DNA of 64,000 nucleotides, taken from Bradyrhizobium sp. LLZ17. Its GTDB lineage: Bacteria > Pseudomonadota > Alphaproteobacteria > Rhizobiales > Xanthobacteraceae. The notes under the pieces are model-generated. The model was not told where the DNA came from and did no database searches. It saw only the letters and a program-made list of their open reading frames with translations. The DNA lies in assembly GCF_041200145.1 (NCBI RefSeq), contig NZ_CP165734.1:5747001-5811000 (forward strand), read 5' to 3'. Shown piece after piece: positions 22,144 through 30,985 of this stretch; within the stretch, counting starts at the first letter, position 1; every line of letters starts with the position of its first letter. Both the position numbers and the translations under genes were made by a program.

Positions 22144-24915
22144 TTACAGCGTCTTCAGATACTCGATCAGATCGTAGCGCTCCTCGTCATCCTTGAACCC
22201 GCGTCCGATCACACCGTCTTTCTTCGGCGCATCCGACGCGCCCTCGAACGAGTGGCCCTCCACCTTGTTGCCGGCAACGGCCCTGCCGTCGGGCCATGTC
22301 GTCGTGAATTGCGTTTCGCCGGTCTTGCATGTTTCGCCGTCGACCACGGCAAAGCCGACCTGCTTCGGATCGTAGTCGCGCATGCCCATGCAGAATTTCT
22401 TCGGACGCTCGGCCGCGGGCTTGAGCAACCAATAGAGCGAGGGTACGGAGCCGTTGTGCAGATAGGGTGCGGTGGCCCAGACGCCGTTCAATGGCCGCGT
22501 GCGATAGACCGCCACGGGCGTCGGGTTGGGGCAGTTCTGTCGCGCGCCCCACCACGCCTTCTGCTGCTCTTGCGGCATCTGCGCCTCGCTCATCCACTTC
22601 CGCGCGACGAGATCAACGGTGGTCATAAGCGCGAGCGAGTACGGCATCTCGGCCGTGCTCTTCAGACCTTTGCAGTCCCACCAGGCAGTGAGCTGGCGTG
22701 TGGGGTCGACCTTGAGGAAACCGGGCACCTCGATCGTCCGCTTCATCAGCACTTCGGCTTGCCCCGGGTCGGTGTTGACATGCGTAACCGGGATCTGGAT
22801 CGGATCCAGCACCTTGCTGGTGCCGCTGGTTTCCCAACGTTTGGAATCCGGGGACCACAGGCTCTTCGCCGAATAATCCTGATCGAACGCAGGGTCGTTG
22901 ACGGGTCCAAGATGGCATCCCGCGCACATCTCCGCGTAAAGCTTTCGGCCCTTGCTGACGCGCTCGTCGTCGATCTTCCACGCGCTGTCGCCGAACAGCT
23001 GCGATGGCCATTTCGGCGCCTGGAGCCCACTGAACTTCTTCTCGGCCAGCGTATCGGGGCCGGCTATGAGCCGCTCGATCCATTCCAGATTTTGCAGCGC
23101 GACGGACGAGCGCCAGATCTTGTCCGGCGCATAGCCGTCAGACAGGTTGAGCAGCGCTGTGACACCGAGCGCCTCGCCGGCATTGCGGATCAGCGGTTGC
23201 TCGATCGACGCGTCATACTGCGCGAACTTGAACCACGGCACGGTCCAAATCGGCGGGAAGCTGACGGGCGCGTCCTGAGCGTGCAGGTTCTTTTCGAAAC
23301 CGCCGACACCGCTGAGCGCAAAATCCTGCGAGAAGACCTGGTTGCCGATACGGTTCAGCGCGTCGAGCCGGCCAAAGCCTTCCTCGGTATCGCGCTGCTG
23401 CTCCTTGCCGTCGTAGGTCTTCTTGCCGGCAATCGTCTGGTTATACGTGTTCTGCCAGTCGAGCAGGAACTGTCCGATCTCACCGAGCTTCTGCTTCAGC
23501 TCGTGACGTTCCACGTCGCTGGCATTCGGGCCGAGCACGCGATCGGCAAAACGCTTGAAGCGCGTCGGCAGCTTCCAGGTGTAGACGATCGACAGGCCGG
23601 TCACGAGCTCGAGCTTCTTCAGGTCGGTCATCGCGGGTCCGCCGTCGAAGCGGACATCGACGCCTTTGTAGCGGATATGGCCGGTGTGACATGCCGCGCA
23701 GGTCAGCCCGATCTTGTCCTCCTCGCGGCGGCCCGAGGCGGGATCGAGGACGCCGGTCAGCCGCGCAAACCCAACCGGCAGTCCGTCCACGTTTTCGACC
23801 GGCGTCTTCCAGAGCCCTGAGGGCGGCGGGGCCGGGTTCGTGTCGTAGACGTTGGCATAGCCAAAGCGGCGGAGCGTGGTTTCGTCGGTGTGGATGGTCT
23901 GCGGGCTCGGGATGAAGCCGAAGCGCTCGAGATAGGCGCTGTCCTTCAGCATGCCGTTCCTGCTGAACAGGTTGAACGTCGGCTGCTCCAGCGCGACAAA
24001 CCAGGCATAGGGTATGGGGAATGTCGCAGTGCCCTGGCTCACATGGTGGAACCAGTACCGGTCCTCCAGCGACCAGTTCTGCTCGAGCCAATAGGCGGTA
24101 GTGGTCCTGGGAAGCCGCGGCAGGGGCGGCGGCAGCGCCACCTTGAATTTCTCGGGCAGGATCGCCCGAACCTGGTTGGGGAATTCGGCCACCGCAAACA
24201 CGATCGCCAGCGCGACAACCACGAGCGCGGCTGCGGCGATGCCGATCCCGCGCGCGATGTGCTGACCGCGCGACAGCACCGGCTGGTCGAGCAGCCGCTG
24301 CTCGATCCGAGCGGGAAGCTTGCGCTTTTCGAACAGTGTCCGGACCTCGGCCACGCTGAGGTATCGGTTCTTGCCCTCGCCCTTGCCGAGGATCTTCAGC
24401 AGCACCGGCCATTCGCCCTTCATCAGGATCGGGAAGTACCAGCGCTTGTTGTCTGCGCGCGCGAGGTTCGCACGCATATAGGTGGTGATCTCGGCTTCGT
24501 TCAGGCCGCGCTCGACGCCGCCGCAGGGATCGGGGTAATCGCGGCCGAAGCTCGCAAGACGCTCGATCTCGCTCTCCTGCACCACAGCGTGCTCGTTGAG
24601 GATCCGCGAGCCGGCGCCGTGCTTGTCCAGCGGGCCGTTGCGCAGCTGATCGAGTTGTGCGCCAGAAAAGATGCTCTTCGGCAAATGGAGGGCGCCGTTC
24701 GCGCCGAGAGCGATCAGATAAGCCGCAATCCGCGCCCGGACCTTCCTGAAGCCGGTCTCGCCGCTAGCCGCCCCGATGCTCTGCGACAGGGTGTTGAGCG
24801 GGACGGTCCCGCCGGCAACAAAGCCCTCGCCAACGAGACCGCGCAGGAACGGACAGGGATTGTCAGGCGAGACCTCGATCGATGGAACGAAGGGTTTCGA
24901 GGTGGGATCGTGCAT
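22144..24915 (-). CDS. Large membrane-anchored di-haem cytochrome c peroxidase-like protein
   Basis: A 923-residue protein. Residues 1-200 are a domain without clear haem motifs. One membrane helix lies about 220-245 (GIGIAAAALVVVALAIVFAV). The large C-terminal part carries two c-type haem motifs, CAACH (about 406-410) and CAGCH (about 664-668), with peroxidase-like blocks such as LNGVWATAPYLHNGSVPSLY. No cleavable signal peptide is seen; the single helix should place the haem part in the periplasm. It is about twice the size of ordinary bacterial di-haem peroxidases. The start ATG 24915 is preferred over an upstream TTG. Electron donor and true substrate are unknown. Confidence 0.82.
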   Translation of the reverse strand: MHDPTSKPFVPSIEVSPDNPCPFLRGLVGEGFVAGGTVPLNTLSQSIGAASGETGFRKVRARIAAYLIALGANGALHLPKSIFSGAQLDQLRNGPLDKHGAGSRILNEHAVVQESEIERLASFGRDYPDPCGGVERGLNEAEITTYMRANLARADNKRWYFPILMKGEWPVLLKILGKGEGKNRYLSVAEVRTLFEKRKLPARIEQRLLDQPVLSRGQHIARGIGIAAAALVVVALAIVFAVAEFPNQVRAILPEKFKVALPPPLPRLPRTTTAYWLEQNWSLEDRYWFHHVSQGTATFPIPYAWFVALEQPTFNLFSRNGMLKDSAYLERFGFIPSPQTIHTDETTLRRFGYANVYDTNPAPPPSGLWKTPVENVDGLPVGFARLTGVLDPASGRREEDKIGLTCAACHTGHIRYKGVDVRFDGGPAMTDLKKLELVTGLSIVYTWKLPTRFKRFADRVLGPNASDVERHELKQKLGEIGQFLLDWQNTYNQTIAGKKTYDGKEQQRDTEEGFGRLDALNRIGNQVFSQDFALSGVGGFEKNLHAQDAPVSFPPIWTVPWFKFAQYDASIEQPLIRNAGEALGVTALLNLSDGYAPDKIWRSSVALQNLEWIERLIAGPDTLAEKKFSGLQAPKWPSQLFGDSAWKIDDERVSKGRKLYAEMCAGCHLGPVNDPAFDQDYSAKSLWSPDSKRWETSGTSKVLDPIQIPVTHVNTDPGQAEVLMKRTIEVPGFLKVDPTRQLTAWWDCKGLKSTAEMPYSLALMTTVDLVARKWMSEAQMPQEQQKAWWGARQNCPNPTPVAVYRTRPLNGVWATAPYLHNGSVPSLYWLLKPAAERPKKFCMGMRDYDPKQVGFAVVDGETCKTGETQFTTTWPDGRAVAGNKVEGHSFEGASDAPKKDGVIGRGFKDDEERYDLIEYLKTL

Positions 24916-25102
24916 GGCCCAAAATCCTGAAAACAGCGATACGTGAAAAGCAGGACGCTCTGATAGAGCGCGGAATTCCAAACCAATGGACTGCGCGGAC
25001 GCGGCGCAATGTTACTACTTCCGCGTGTGACGAAGTGTGGCCGAATTCACGGTCGTGTCAATAATGTCCAGCGCGAGATCGCGGCGCACGCGCGGCTTGC
25101 GC

Positions 25103-26899
25103 TCAGGATTCGGCGGCGCGTTTGACGTCGCTCTGGACCAAAGTGAGCTTGCCGAGCGGCACGCCGGCCTTCAGCAACCCGTCGCGGTAATGTGCGAGGT
25201 CCTCAGGCCGCTTCCAGTGAAAATTCCGCAAGTGCCGGTCGACGTTCAGGGTCGGGTAATTGCTCAGGAGCACGGAGGTTGCCTCGACCGCCTCGCCGGT
25301 CCGTCCCAGCTGCGCCAGCGCCGCGGCGCGGATCGCAAGGGCCTGCAAGTGGTTCGGATTGACGTAGAGCTGCTCGCGAGCCCACGACAGCGTGGCGTCG
25401 TATTGGCCGACGAGATAATGGCTGAACGCGTTCAGCGCCGCCCATTGATAGCGTGGGTCGCTGTTGTCGCGCTGCGCTGCCATCGAAAACAGCTCGATCG
25501 CCTGGCGATGCTCGCCGATGACGAAATGGCAGATCCCGAGCACGCCGCGCGCGCCCATGTCGTAGGGGTTGAGCGCGACCGCGCGCTTGGCGGCGTCCAT
25601 CGCGGCCTCGTCATGGCCTTCCAGCGCGTGCGCCCAGGACAGGATCGAGAAGGCGAAGGAGGAGCGCGGGTCGAGCCGGACGCTGGTTTCGGCGAGGCTC
25701 ATCGCCTCGGCCCACATCTGGCGCGTGCCCTTGACCCAGCCGAACTGAACGCTCTGGAGCTGGATGGTGGCGAGATAGGCATGTGCGATCGACAGTTTGG
25801 GCTCGAGTCTGATGGCCTCCCGGAACAGCTCGACCGCGGCGTTCAGGTCCTCCTTGGTCTGCCGGTAATAGTGCGACAGTCCTTTGAGAAAGCGGTCCCA
25901 GGCGGTCACGTCGGTCGAGAGCCGCGCCGGCGCCGAGGCCTCGGCCCGGACGATCTCGGTGGCGATGGCGGCGGACAGATTCGTGGTGATCTCGTCCTGC
26001 ATGGCGAAGAGGTCGCCGATGTCGCGGTCGTAGCGGCCGGTCCAGAGCTGCTCGCCGGTTTCCGGTGCAATCAACTCGGCGGTGACGCGGATCTTGGCTC
26101 CGGCGCGCCGCACCGAACCCTGGATCAAATAGGTGGCGTCGATCTCCCGCGCGATCAGGCGGGTGCTCGCGTTGTTGCCCTTGAACGCGAAGGTCGAGTT
26201 GCGGCTCAGCACGCGATAGAAGGATTGCAGCGACAGCGCGTGGATCAAATCCTCGGTCAGGCCGTCGGAGAAATATTCGTCCTGGGCGTCGCTGAGATTG
26301 GCGAAGGGCAGCACGCCAACGATCGCGGTCCGGTTCTGCTGCGCGAGGGTGGATGCCTCCTTCAGCGCGGGCGCAAGCGCCGATGCGCCCTCGTGCGTCC
26401 AGGTCCAGACGCCGACCGGGTCCTTGATGTTCTTGAAGCGGTGGTTGCCCGCATCGACCAGCGGCACGGTGAGATGTTTGCTGGCCTCCTTGTAGGCCTT
26501 GGCCGAGATGGCGAAGCCGCCGGGGCTCGCCACGGATTCGAGGCGGACGGCGATGTTGACATCGTCGCCGAACACCTCGTCCTCGTCGGCGATCACGTCG
26601 CCCATGTGGATGCCGAGCCGGAACTGCATGGCGCGGTCGGCGGGCAGATGCTGATTGCGCTCCGCCATCAGCAGCTGCATCGCGACCGCCGCCTCGGCGG
26701 CGCCGACGATGGAGGGAAACTCGAGCAGGAAGCCGTCGCCGGTGTTCTTCACGACGCGGCCGCCGTGATTGAGGATGATGGGGTGGATCGCGCTGCGATG
26801 GGCTTTGAAGGCGGCATGGGTGCCGGCCTCGTCACTGCCCATCATCCGCGAATAGCCGGCGACATCGGCGCAGACGATGGCAGCCAGACGTCTTTCCAT
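25103..26899 (-). CDS. Class III adenylate/guanylate cyclase with TolB-like and TPR regions
   Basis: A 598-residue cytosolic signalling protein. Residues 1-175 form a class III nucleotide cyclase domain with the two metal-binding Asp residues in VCADVAGYSRMM (D12) and NTGDGFLLEF (D55). Next comes a segment beginning IVGVLPFANLSDAQDEYFSDG (about 190-330), typical of the TolB/FlgO-like region in these proteins. A series of TPR repeats follows to the C-terminus (LFREAIRLEPKLSIAHAYLA is one). Rhizobia carry many such proteins; the signal sensed is unknown. The start ATG 26899 is preceded by CTCCGAGG. Another, different cyclase is at 36189-37751. Confidence 0.88.
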   Translation of the reverse strand: MERRLAAIVCADVAGYSRMMGSDEAGTHAAFKAHRSAIHPIILNHGGRVVKNTGDGFLLEFPSIVGAAEAAVAMQLLMAERNQHLPADRAMQFRLGIHMGDVIADEDEVFGDDVNIAVRLESVASPGGFAISAKAYKEASKHLTVPLVDAGNHRFKNIKDPVGVWTWTHEGASALAPALKEASTLAQQNRTAIVGVLPFANLSDAQDEYFSDGLTEDLIHALSLQSFYRVLSRNSTFAFKGNNASTRLIAREIDATYLIQGSVRRAGAKIRVTAELIAPETGEQLWTGRYDRDIGDLFAMQDEITTNLSAAIATEIVRAEASAPARLSTDVTAWDRFLKGLSHYYRQTKEDLNAAVELFREAIRLEPKLSIAHAYLATIQLQSVQFGWVKGTRQMWAEAMSLAETSVRLDPRSSFAFSILSWAHALEGHDEAAMDAAKRAVALNPYDMGARGVLGICHFVIGEHRQAIELFSMAAQRDNSDPRYQWAALNAFSHYLVGQYDATLSWAREQLYVNPNHLQALAIRAAALAQLGRTGEAVEATSVLLSNYPTLNVDRHLRNFHWKRPEDLAHYRDGLLKAGVPLGKLTLVQSDVKRAAES

Positions 26900-27126
26900 C
26901 CTCGGAGCTCCAAGGGAGGGGGGACCAGCCACGGGGTGGCAGCCGCCTCGAATCCCGCATTTCACGAACCCGGCCTTTATAGAGCAGATGAGGCCGAGCG
27001 AAACTATGATCCACATTGCAAATTCGATACAAACCCCACGCAATTCCGGTAGTGGACGACGCGGTGCGAACCGATTAAGCCGAATCCCCTTCAGACCGCC
27101 CGGCCGGGGCGGCGGGAGCCTCTCGC

Positions 27127-27759
27127 ATGCTGGGCATTCACGAAATCTGGCTGTTCGTCCTGTCCGGCATCCTGCTCAACATCACGCCGGGGCCGGATAC
27201 GGTCTACGTCATCGGCCGCAGCATGCAGATGGGCTGGCGAGGCGGGGCCGCTGCCGCCTTCGGCATCAGCTGCGGCTGCTTTTTCCACGTCGCGGGCGCT
27301 GCGATCGGCCTTTCGGCCCTCCTGATGGCCTCATCCACCGCGTTCTCGATCCTGAAGCTGGTCGGCGCGGCCTATCTCGTCTTGACGGGACTTCAGATGC
27401 TGTGGTCGCGGCCAACGTTGGCGGCGGACAAGCACGAGGCGGAGCGGAGTTCGCTGCGGCGGGTTTTCCTCCAGGGCGTCTTCACCAACGCGCTCAATCC
27501 CAAGGTCGCGCTGTTCTTCCTGGCCTTCCTGCCTCAATTCGTCGCAGCCGACGCCGCCCACAAGCCGCTCGCGTTCCTGACGCTCGGCCTGATCTTCATC
27601 TGCACGGGAACGTTGTGGTGCCTGGTGCTGGCGGCGTTCGCGGCGAGGGCCGCCCACCGCCTGAGGCAATCGGAAGGCGTGATCGCCTGGGTCAACCGGG
27701 CCCTCGGGGGTCTCTTCATCTATCTCGGCATCCGCGTCGCCATGCTGGAGACGCGGTAA
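27127..27759 (+). CDS. LysE family amino-acid exporter (RhtB type)
   Basis: A 210-residue inner-membrane exporter with about six membrane helices. The conserved N-terminal segment is LLNITPGPDTVYVIGRSMQMG and the middle motif is FTNALNPKVALFFLAFLPQFV, both hallmarks of LysE/RhtB translocators, which export amino acids or homoserine-lactone-like molecules using the proton gradient. It is divergent from the cyclase-TPR gene across 227 bases and convergent with the TauE-like exporter, with only 6 bases between the stops. No Lrp-type regulator lies next to it. Confidence 0.9.
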   Translation: MLGIHEIWLFVLSGILLNITPGPDTVYVIGRSMQMGWRGGAAAAFGISCGCFFHVAGAAIGLSALLMASSTAFSILKLVGAAYLVLTGLQMLWSRPTLAADKHEAERSSLRRVFLQGVFTNALNPKVALFFLAFLPQFVAADAAHKPLAFLTLGLIFICTGTLWCLVLAAFAARAAHRLRQSEGVIAWVNRALGGLFIYLGIRVAMLETR

Positions 27760-27765
27760 CTTGTC

Positions 27766-28518
27766 TCACGCGAATTGCTTGGCCAGCGCGCTGCCCGCCA
27801 GATAAACGCCGAGCAGGATCATCGCGATCAGGAACCAGTGGCGAAAGGCTTCGGCCGGCATCCGCGCCCGCACCGACTGGCCGATGAACATGCCGGCAAA
27901 GGCGCAGGCCATCGCGATGGCGCCGGGCACGGCGTTGGCCGGCGTGAGCAGGCCGCCCGCGGTGAGGTTGAAGGCGAGCGCTATCGTCGCTGTCGTGAAG
28001 AACACGCCGAGCGCCTGCACCAGCTCGTCCTTCTCGATGCCGATCGCCTGCATGAACGGCATCGAGGGGATCACCTGCACGCCGGTCGAGGCCGAGATCA
28101 CGCCGGTGACGACCCCGACCACGCCGCCGACCCATTTCTCGTTCTGCGGCGCGACCCGGAATTGAAACTTCTTCAGCCCGATGACGGCGTAGACCACCAG
28201 CAGCACGCCGAGCACGAGCGTGCCGTAGCGCGCATAGGGTCCGGTCAGCGCGCCGGCATTGAGCCAGCATCCGATCACGGTGCCGATCATCAGCGGCCAC
28301 AGCCGTTTGAGGATGTCGCGCAGATGCGGGCCGACAAAGGTCTGCCAGATGTTGGTGACGATGGCGGGCACGATCACGATGGCGATCGCGCGCCCCGGCG
28401 CCATGCTCACGGCGAGCAGTCCCATGGAGACGGTCGGCAGCCCAAGTCCGACCACGCCCTTGACGAATCCGGCGATCAGGAAAACGGCGGCGATGAGGAT
28501 CAGGAGCGGGTCGATCAT
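27766..28518 (-). CDS. Sulfite exporter TauE/SafE family permease
   Basis: A protein of about 250 residues with seven or eight membrane helices. Family signatures are GFVKGVVGLGLPTVSMGLLA near the N-terminus and GVISASTGVQVIPSMPFMQA in the second half. The family moves sulfite, sulfoacetate or other organic anions. ATG 28518 (MIDPLLILIAA) is chosen over an ATG 12 codons upstream because the first helix starts directly after it. It is divergent from a LysR gene (97 bases), the classic arrangement in which the LysR protein controls the exporter; this is inference. Confidence 0.87.
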   Translation of the reverse strand: MIDPLLILIAAVFLIAGFVKGVVGLGLPTVSMGLLAVSMAPGRAIAIVIVPAIVTNIWQTFVGPHLRDILKRLWPLMIGTVIGCWLNAGALTGPYARYGTLVLGVLLVVYAVIGLKKFQFRVAPQNEKWVGGVVGVVTGVISASTGVQVIPSMPFMQAIGIEKDELVQALGVFFTTATIALAFNLTAGGLLTPANAVPGAIAMACAFAGMFIGQSVRARMPAEAFRHWFLIAMILLGVYLAGSALAKQFA

Positions 28519-28615
28519 GCCGCCCACATTGACCGAAGCCGCGCGCCGGCACAATCTGGAGGTTACGGAGACAGCCTTCGTGCACGACGAAGGCTAGCAT
28601 TTGGGGAGGCAACTG

Positions 28616-29505
28616 ATGCGTTTCGACCTGGTCGATCTCCAGCTCTTCATCGCGGTCGCCGACCAGCGCAGCATCACCCGCGGCGCGGAGCGGTCGAATC
28701 TGGCGCTGGCTTCGGCCAGCGCGCGCATCAAGGGCTCGAAGACGCCTTCGGCGTCGCGCTGCTCAAGCGCGGGCGTCGCGGTGTCGAGTTGACCGCGGCT
28801 GGCGAGAATTTGCTCGACCACGCGCGCCTCGTCATTCACCAGGTCGATGCCATGCGCGGCGATCTCGCCGGTTTTGCCAGCGGCGTGCGGGCGAGCGTGC
28901 ATTTCCTCGCCAACACGTCCGGGCTGTCGGAGCATCTTCCGAAGGCGCTTGCCGGCTTCCTGCGTGAGCATCGCGACGTCGCCATCGACATCGAGGAACG
29001 CGAGAGCACCGACATCGCGGCCGCCATCACCGCCGGCGCTGCCGATCTCGGCTTCGCGGCCGAGCACGCGCTGCCCGGCCATATCGAGCGCTTTGCCTTC
29101 AGCGAGGATCGCCTGACGCTGGTGACGTCGCGGCGCGGTCCGTTTGGCGGCCGCCGGCAGATCGATTTCCAGGAGGCGGGCGATTGCGAGTTTATCGGAC
29201 TGACCAGCGCCACCGCGCTTCAGGTCCATATTTCCAAGCACGCGGCTCGGCTCGGCATGCGCCCGCATTACCGCGCCCGGCTGCGTGACTTCGACGCGAT
29301 CTGCCAGATGGTCGCCGCCGACGTCGGCGTAGCCTTGGTACCCGAAGCCGCCGCCCGCCGCTGCGCCAGGCTGATGCCTCTCGTCACGGTCCGTCTGCGC
29401 GACGCCTGGGCCAACCGGAAACTCGTGATCTGCGCGCGCAGCTCCAAGACACTGCCGCGGCCCGCGAAGATGCTGGTGGAGCATCTGCGCGCGGCGGCGG
29501 TGTGA
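28616..29505 (+). pseudogene. LysR family transcriptional regulator, frameshifted as written
   Basis: Starts at ATG 28616 after a GGGGAGG site. The HTH is clear (MRFDLVDLQLFIAVADQRSI, then RSNLALASASARIK), and the effector-binding domain is in another frame (LEDAFGVALLKRGRRGVELT up to 29505). The break is at about 28735: one C seems to be missing, and adding it gives ARIKGLEDAFGVAL. The restored protein would be about 296 residues, normal for LysR. It is likely an intact regulator in life. It faces the TauE-like gene and probably controls it. Confidence 0.85.
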
Positions 29506-29540
29506 GGCCGAATGCGATGTGCTTCCATATGGGCGGTCGG

Positions 29541-29652
29541 CTCCCTCCCCCGCTTGCGGGGGAGGGCTGGGGAGAGGGTGTCTCCGCGAGAAGGATTCCC
29601 CAAGAGGAGGAGAGCCCTCACCCGCCGCGCTCTAAGAGCGCGTCGGCCACTG
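29541..29652. repeat. Palindromic repeat, diverged family A
   Basis: A strong hairpin CCCTCCCCC/GGGGGAGGG at 29543-29566 followed by GGGGAGAGGGTGTCTCCGCG and, near the right end, CCCTCACCCGCCGCGCTC. It keeps the order of blocks seen in family A but with many changes. It separates the LysR gene and hisN. Confidence 0.6.
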
Positions 29653-29673
29653 CTTCACGCCAGCCCCACGTCA

Positions 29674-30456
29674 CTAGCCGTTGAGCAGTTTCAGGGCTTC
29701 TTCGTGAACCCGCGCATCGCCGGCGGCGATGATGCGGCCGCCGCCCTGGGCCGGCTTGCCTTCCCAGGTGGTGACGATGCCGCCGGCGCCGGTCACGATC
29801 GGGATCAGGGCTGCGATATCGTAGGGTTTCAGCTCGGTCTCGACCACGAGATCGACGTGGCCGGCCGCCAGCATGCAATAGGAGTAGCAGTCGCCACCAT
29901 AGCGCGACAGCCGCGCGCCCTGCTCGATGCGGCCGAAGATGGCGCGGTCGCGGTCGTTCATCAGAAGCGGGCTGGTGGTGTAGGTCGTGGCCTCCGCAAG
30001 AGAGGCACAGCGGCGGACCTGGAGCCGGCGCTCGCCGGACGGGCCTTTGTAGATGGCCGAGCCGTTGTCGCCGGAGAAGCGCTCGCCGATGAAGGGCTGG
30101 TGCATCATGCCGTACACCGGCGCGCCCTTGTGCAACAGCGCGATCAGCGTGCCCCAGATCGGAAAGCCGCCGATGAAGGACTTGGTGCCGTCGATGGGGT
30201 CGAGCACCCAGACATAGTCCGAATCCTCGCGCTCATTGCCGAATTCCTCGCCGACGATGCCGTGCTGGGGGAAGTTGGCCTTGATCAGCCGCCGCATCAC
30301 CGCTTCCGCGGCGCGGTCGGCTTCCGTGACCGGATCGAAATCCTTGGTCTTGCTCTTGTCGTCGATCGACAGCGAGGTGCGGAAGAACGGCAGGATGGTT
30401 TCGCCGGACGTGGTGGCGAGCCGTCCGATGAAGGCGGAGAAGTCGATCACCGTCAC
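29674..30456 (-). CDS. hisN: Histidinol-phosphatase (inositol monophosphatase family)
   Basis: A 260-residue Mg-dependent phosphatase. Motifs of the IMPase family are present: GEEFGNE with the metal-binding Glu, WVLDPIDGTKSFIGGFP, and near the C-terminus RYGGDCYSYCMLAAGHVDL with TELKPYDIAALIPI. The GGFPIWGTLIAL variant fits the HisN subgroup, which makes histidinol from histidinol phosphate, rather than suhB; the family split is not certain by eye. The start is GTG 30456, chosen for the GAGG site 9 bases upstream; the frame is open for 52 more codons upstream with no plausible start. The MmgR small RNA is transcribed divergently from the same gap. Confidence 0.85.
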   Translation of the reverse strand: MTVIDFSAFIGRLATTSGETILPFFRTSLSIDDKSKTKDFDPVTEADRAAEAVMRRLIKANFPQHGIVGEEFGNEREDSDYVWVLDPIDGTKSFIGGFPIWGTLIALLHKGAPVYGMMHQPFIGERFSGDNGSAIYKGPSGERRLQVRRCASLAEATTYTTSPLLMNDRDRAIFGRIEQGARLSRYGGDCYSYCMLAAGHVDLVVETELKPYDIAALIPIVTGAGGIVTTWEGKPAQGGGRIIAAGDARVHEEALKLLNG

Positions 30457-30759
30457 AGGCCGAATCCTCAAAACGAAAGTCGGGTGAAGCTCGCAACTGC
30501 CTAGCTCAAATTGCCGAAGACAGGCAGCGCTGTCTTGATCTTGCGCCCGGGTATTTTCGGATGCGGCGGTTATTGCCTCGGACCGGCCATCTCTCGGGCA
30601 ACAATCGATCATTGAGTTGAATGCTTAGTTCCGAGCCTGCCTCGTTCGTATGCAAACAGCTATCAACCCATTGAATTTCCTTATCAAAGGAACTGAATCT
30701 GGGTTTCTCTGGGAGCAATTGAGCCATGTGTTTTTGCATGGGAAACGGCTCAAAAGCCC

Positions 30760-30788
30760 TTGCACTTTGTGCGACGCGGCCGCATATT
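30760..30788 (+). promoter_or_regulatory. Promoter of the MmgR/suhB small RNA
   Basis: A -35 box TTGCAC (30760-30765), a 17-base spacer and a -10 box CATATT (30783-30788) precede the small RNA with the right spacing. It resembles the alphaproteobacterial housekeeping consensus. Confidence 0.65.
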
Positions 30789-30794
30789 GTTGCG

Positions 30795-30886
30795 GTGCGG
30801 TAGCGCTTCTCGCGTTACCGCTGCCCTCCTTGGGCGTTTCCTCCCTAGACTTGGGCCGCTTCTTCATCAGAAGCGGCCCTTTTTTC
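30795..30886 (+). ncRNA. mmgR: MmgR/suhB small regulatory RNA (alpha-r8 family)
   Basis: About 92 nt. The 5' part folds as GCGGTA/TACCGC; a single-stranded stretch with the decamer TTTCCTCCCT (30837-30846) follows, then an 11-bp terminator stem and T-run. The unpaired decamer between two stems is the signature of the alpha-r8 family (MmgR in Sinorhizobium, Rfam suhB motif), which restrains storage-granule formation there. Its place beside an inositol-monophosphatase-family gene also fits the motif's name. It can pair with ribosome sites because the decamer is complementary to them. Ends are estimated. Confidence 0.85.
30853..30885 (+). terminator. Rho-independent terminator of the small RNA
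   Basis: GGGCCGCTTCT (30853-30863), loop TCATC, AGAAGCGGCCC (30869-30879), then six T. An 11-bp perfect stem. Confidence 0.92.
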
Positions 30887-30985
30887 TTTCGGCCTGTTTT
30901 CAGTTGAACGCGCGTGTTGGCGCAAAGCGAAACACGTCCGCGCCCGATCCGCGCGGACCTGATGGTCCGAACAAAAAGCTCTCGT

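Noticed and set aside
25037..27052. A 671-codon open frame antisense to the cyclase-TPR gene
   Set aside because: Same cause: codon-position GC bias. The minus-strand product has clear cyclase and TPR motifs, the plus-strand one has none.
27775..28600. The upstream part of the open frame that runs into the LysR effector domain
   Set aside because: It is antisense to the TauE-like permease. The real LysR start is ATG 28616, with a frame loss at about 28735.
30625..30985. C-terminal extension of N-formylglutamate amidohydrolase running over the small RNA
   Set aside because: It arises only because a base is missing near 31067; the conserved C-terminus ends at 30986 in the correct frame.
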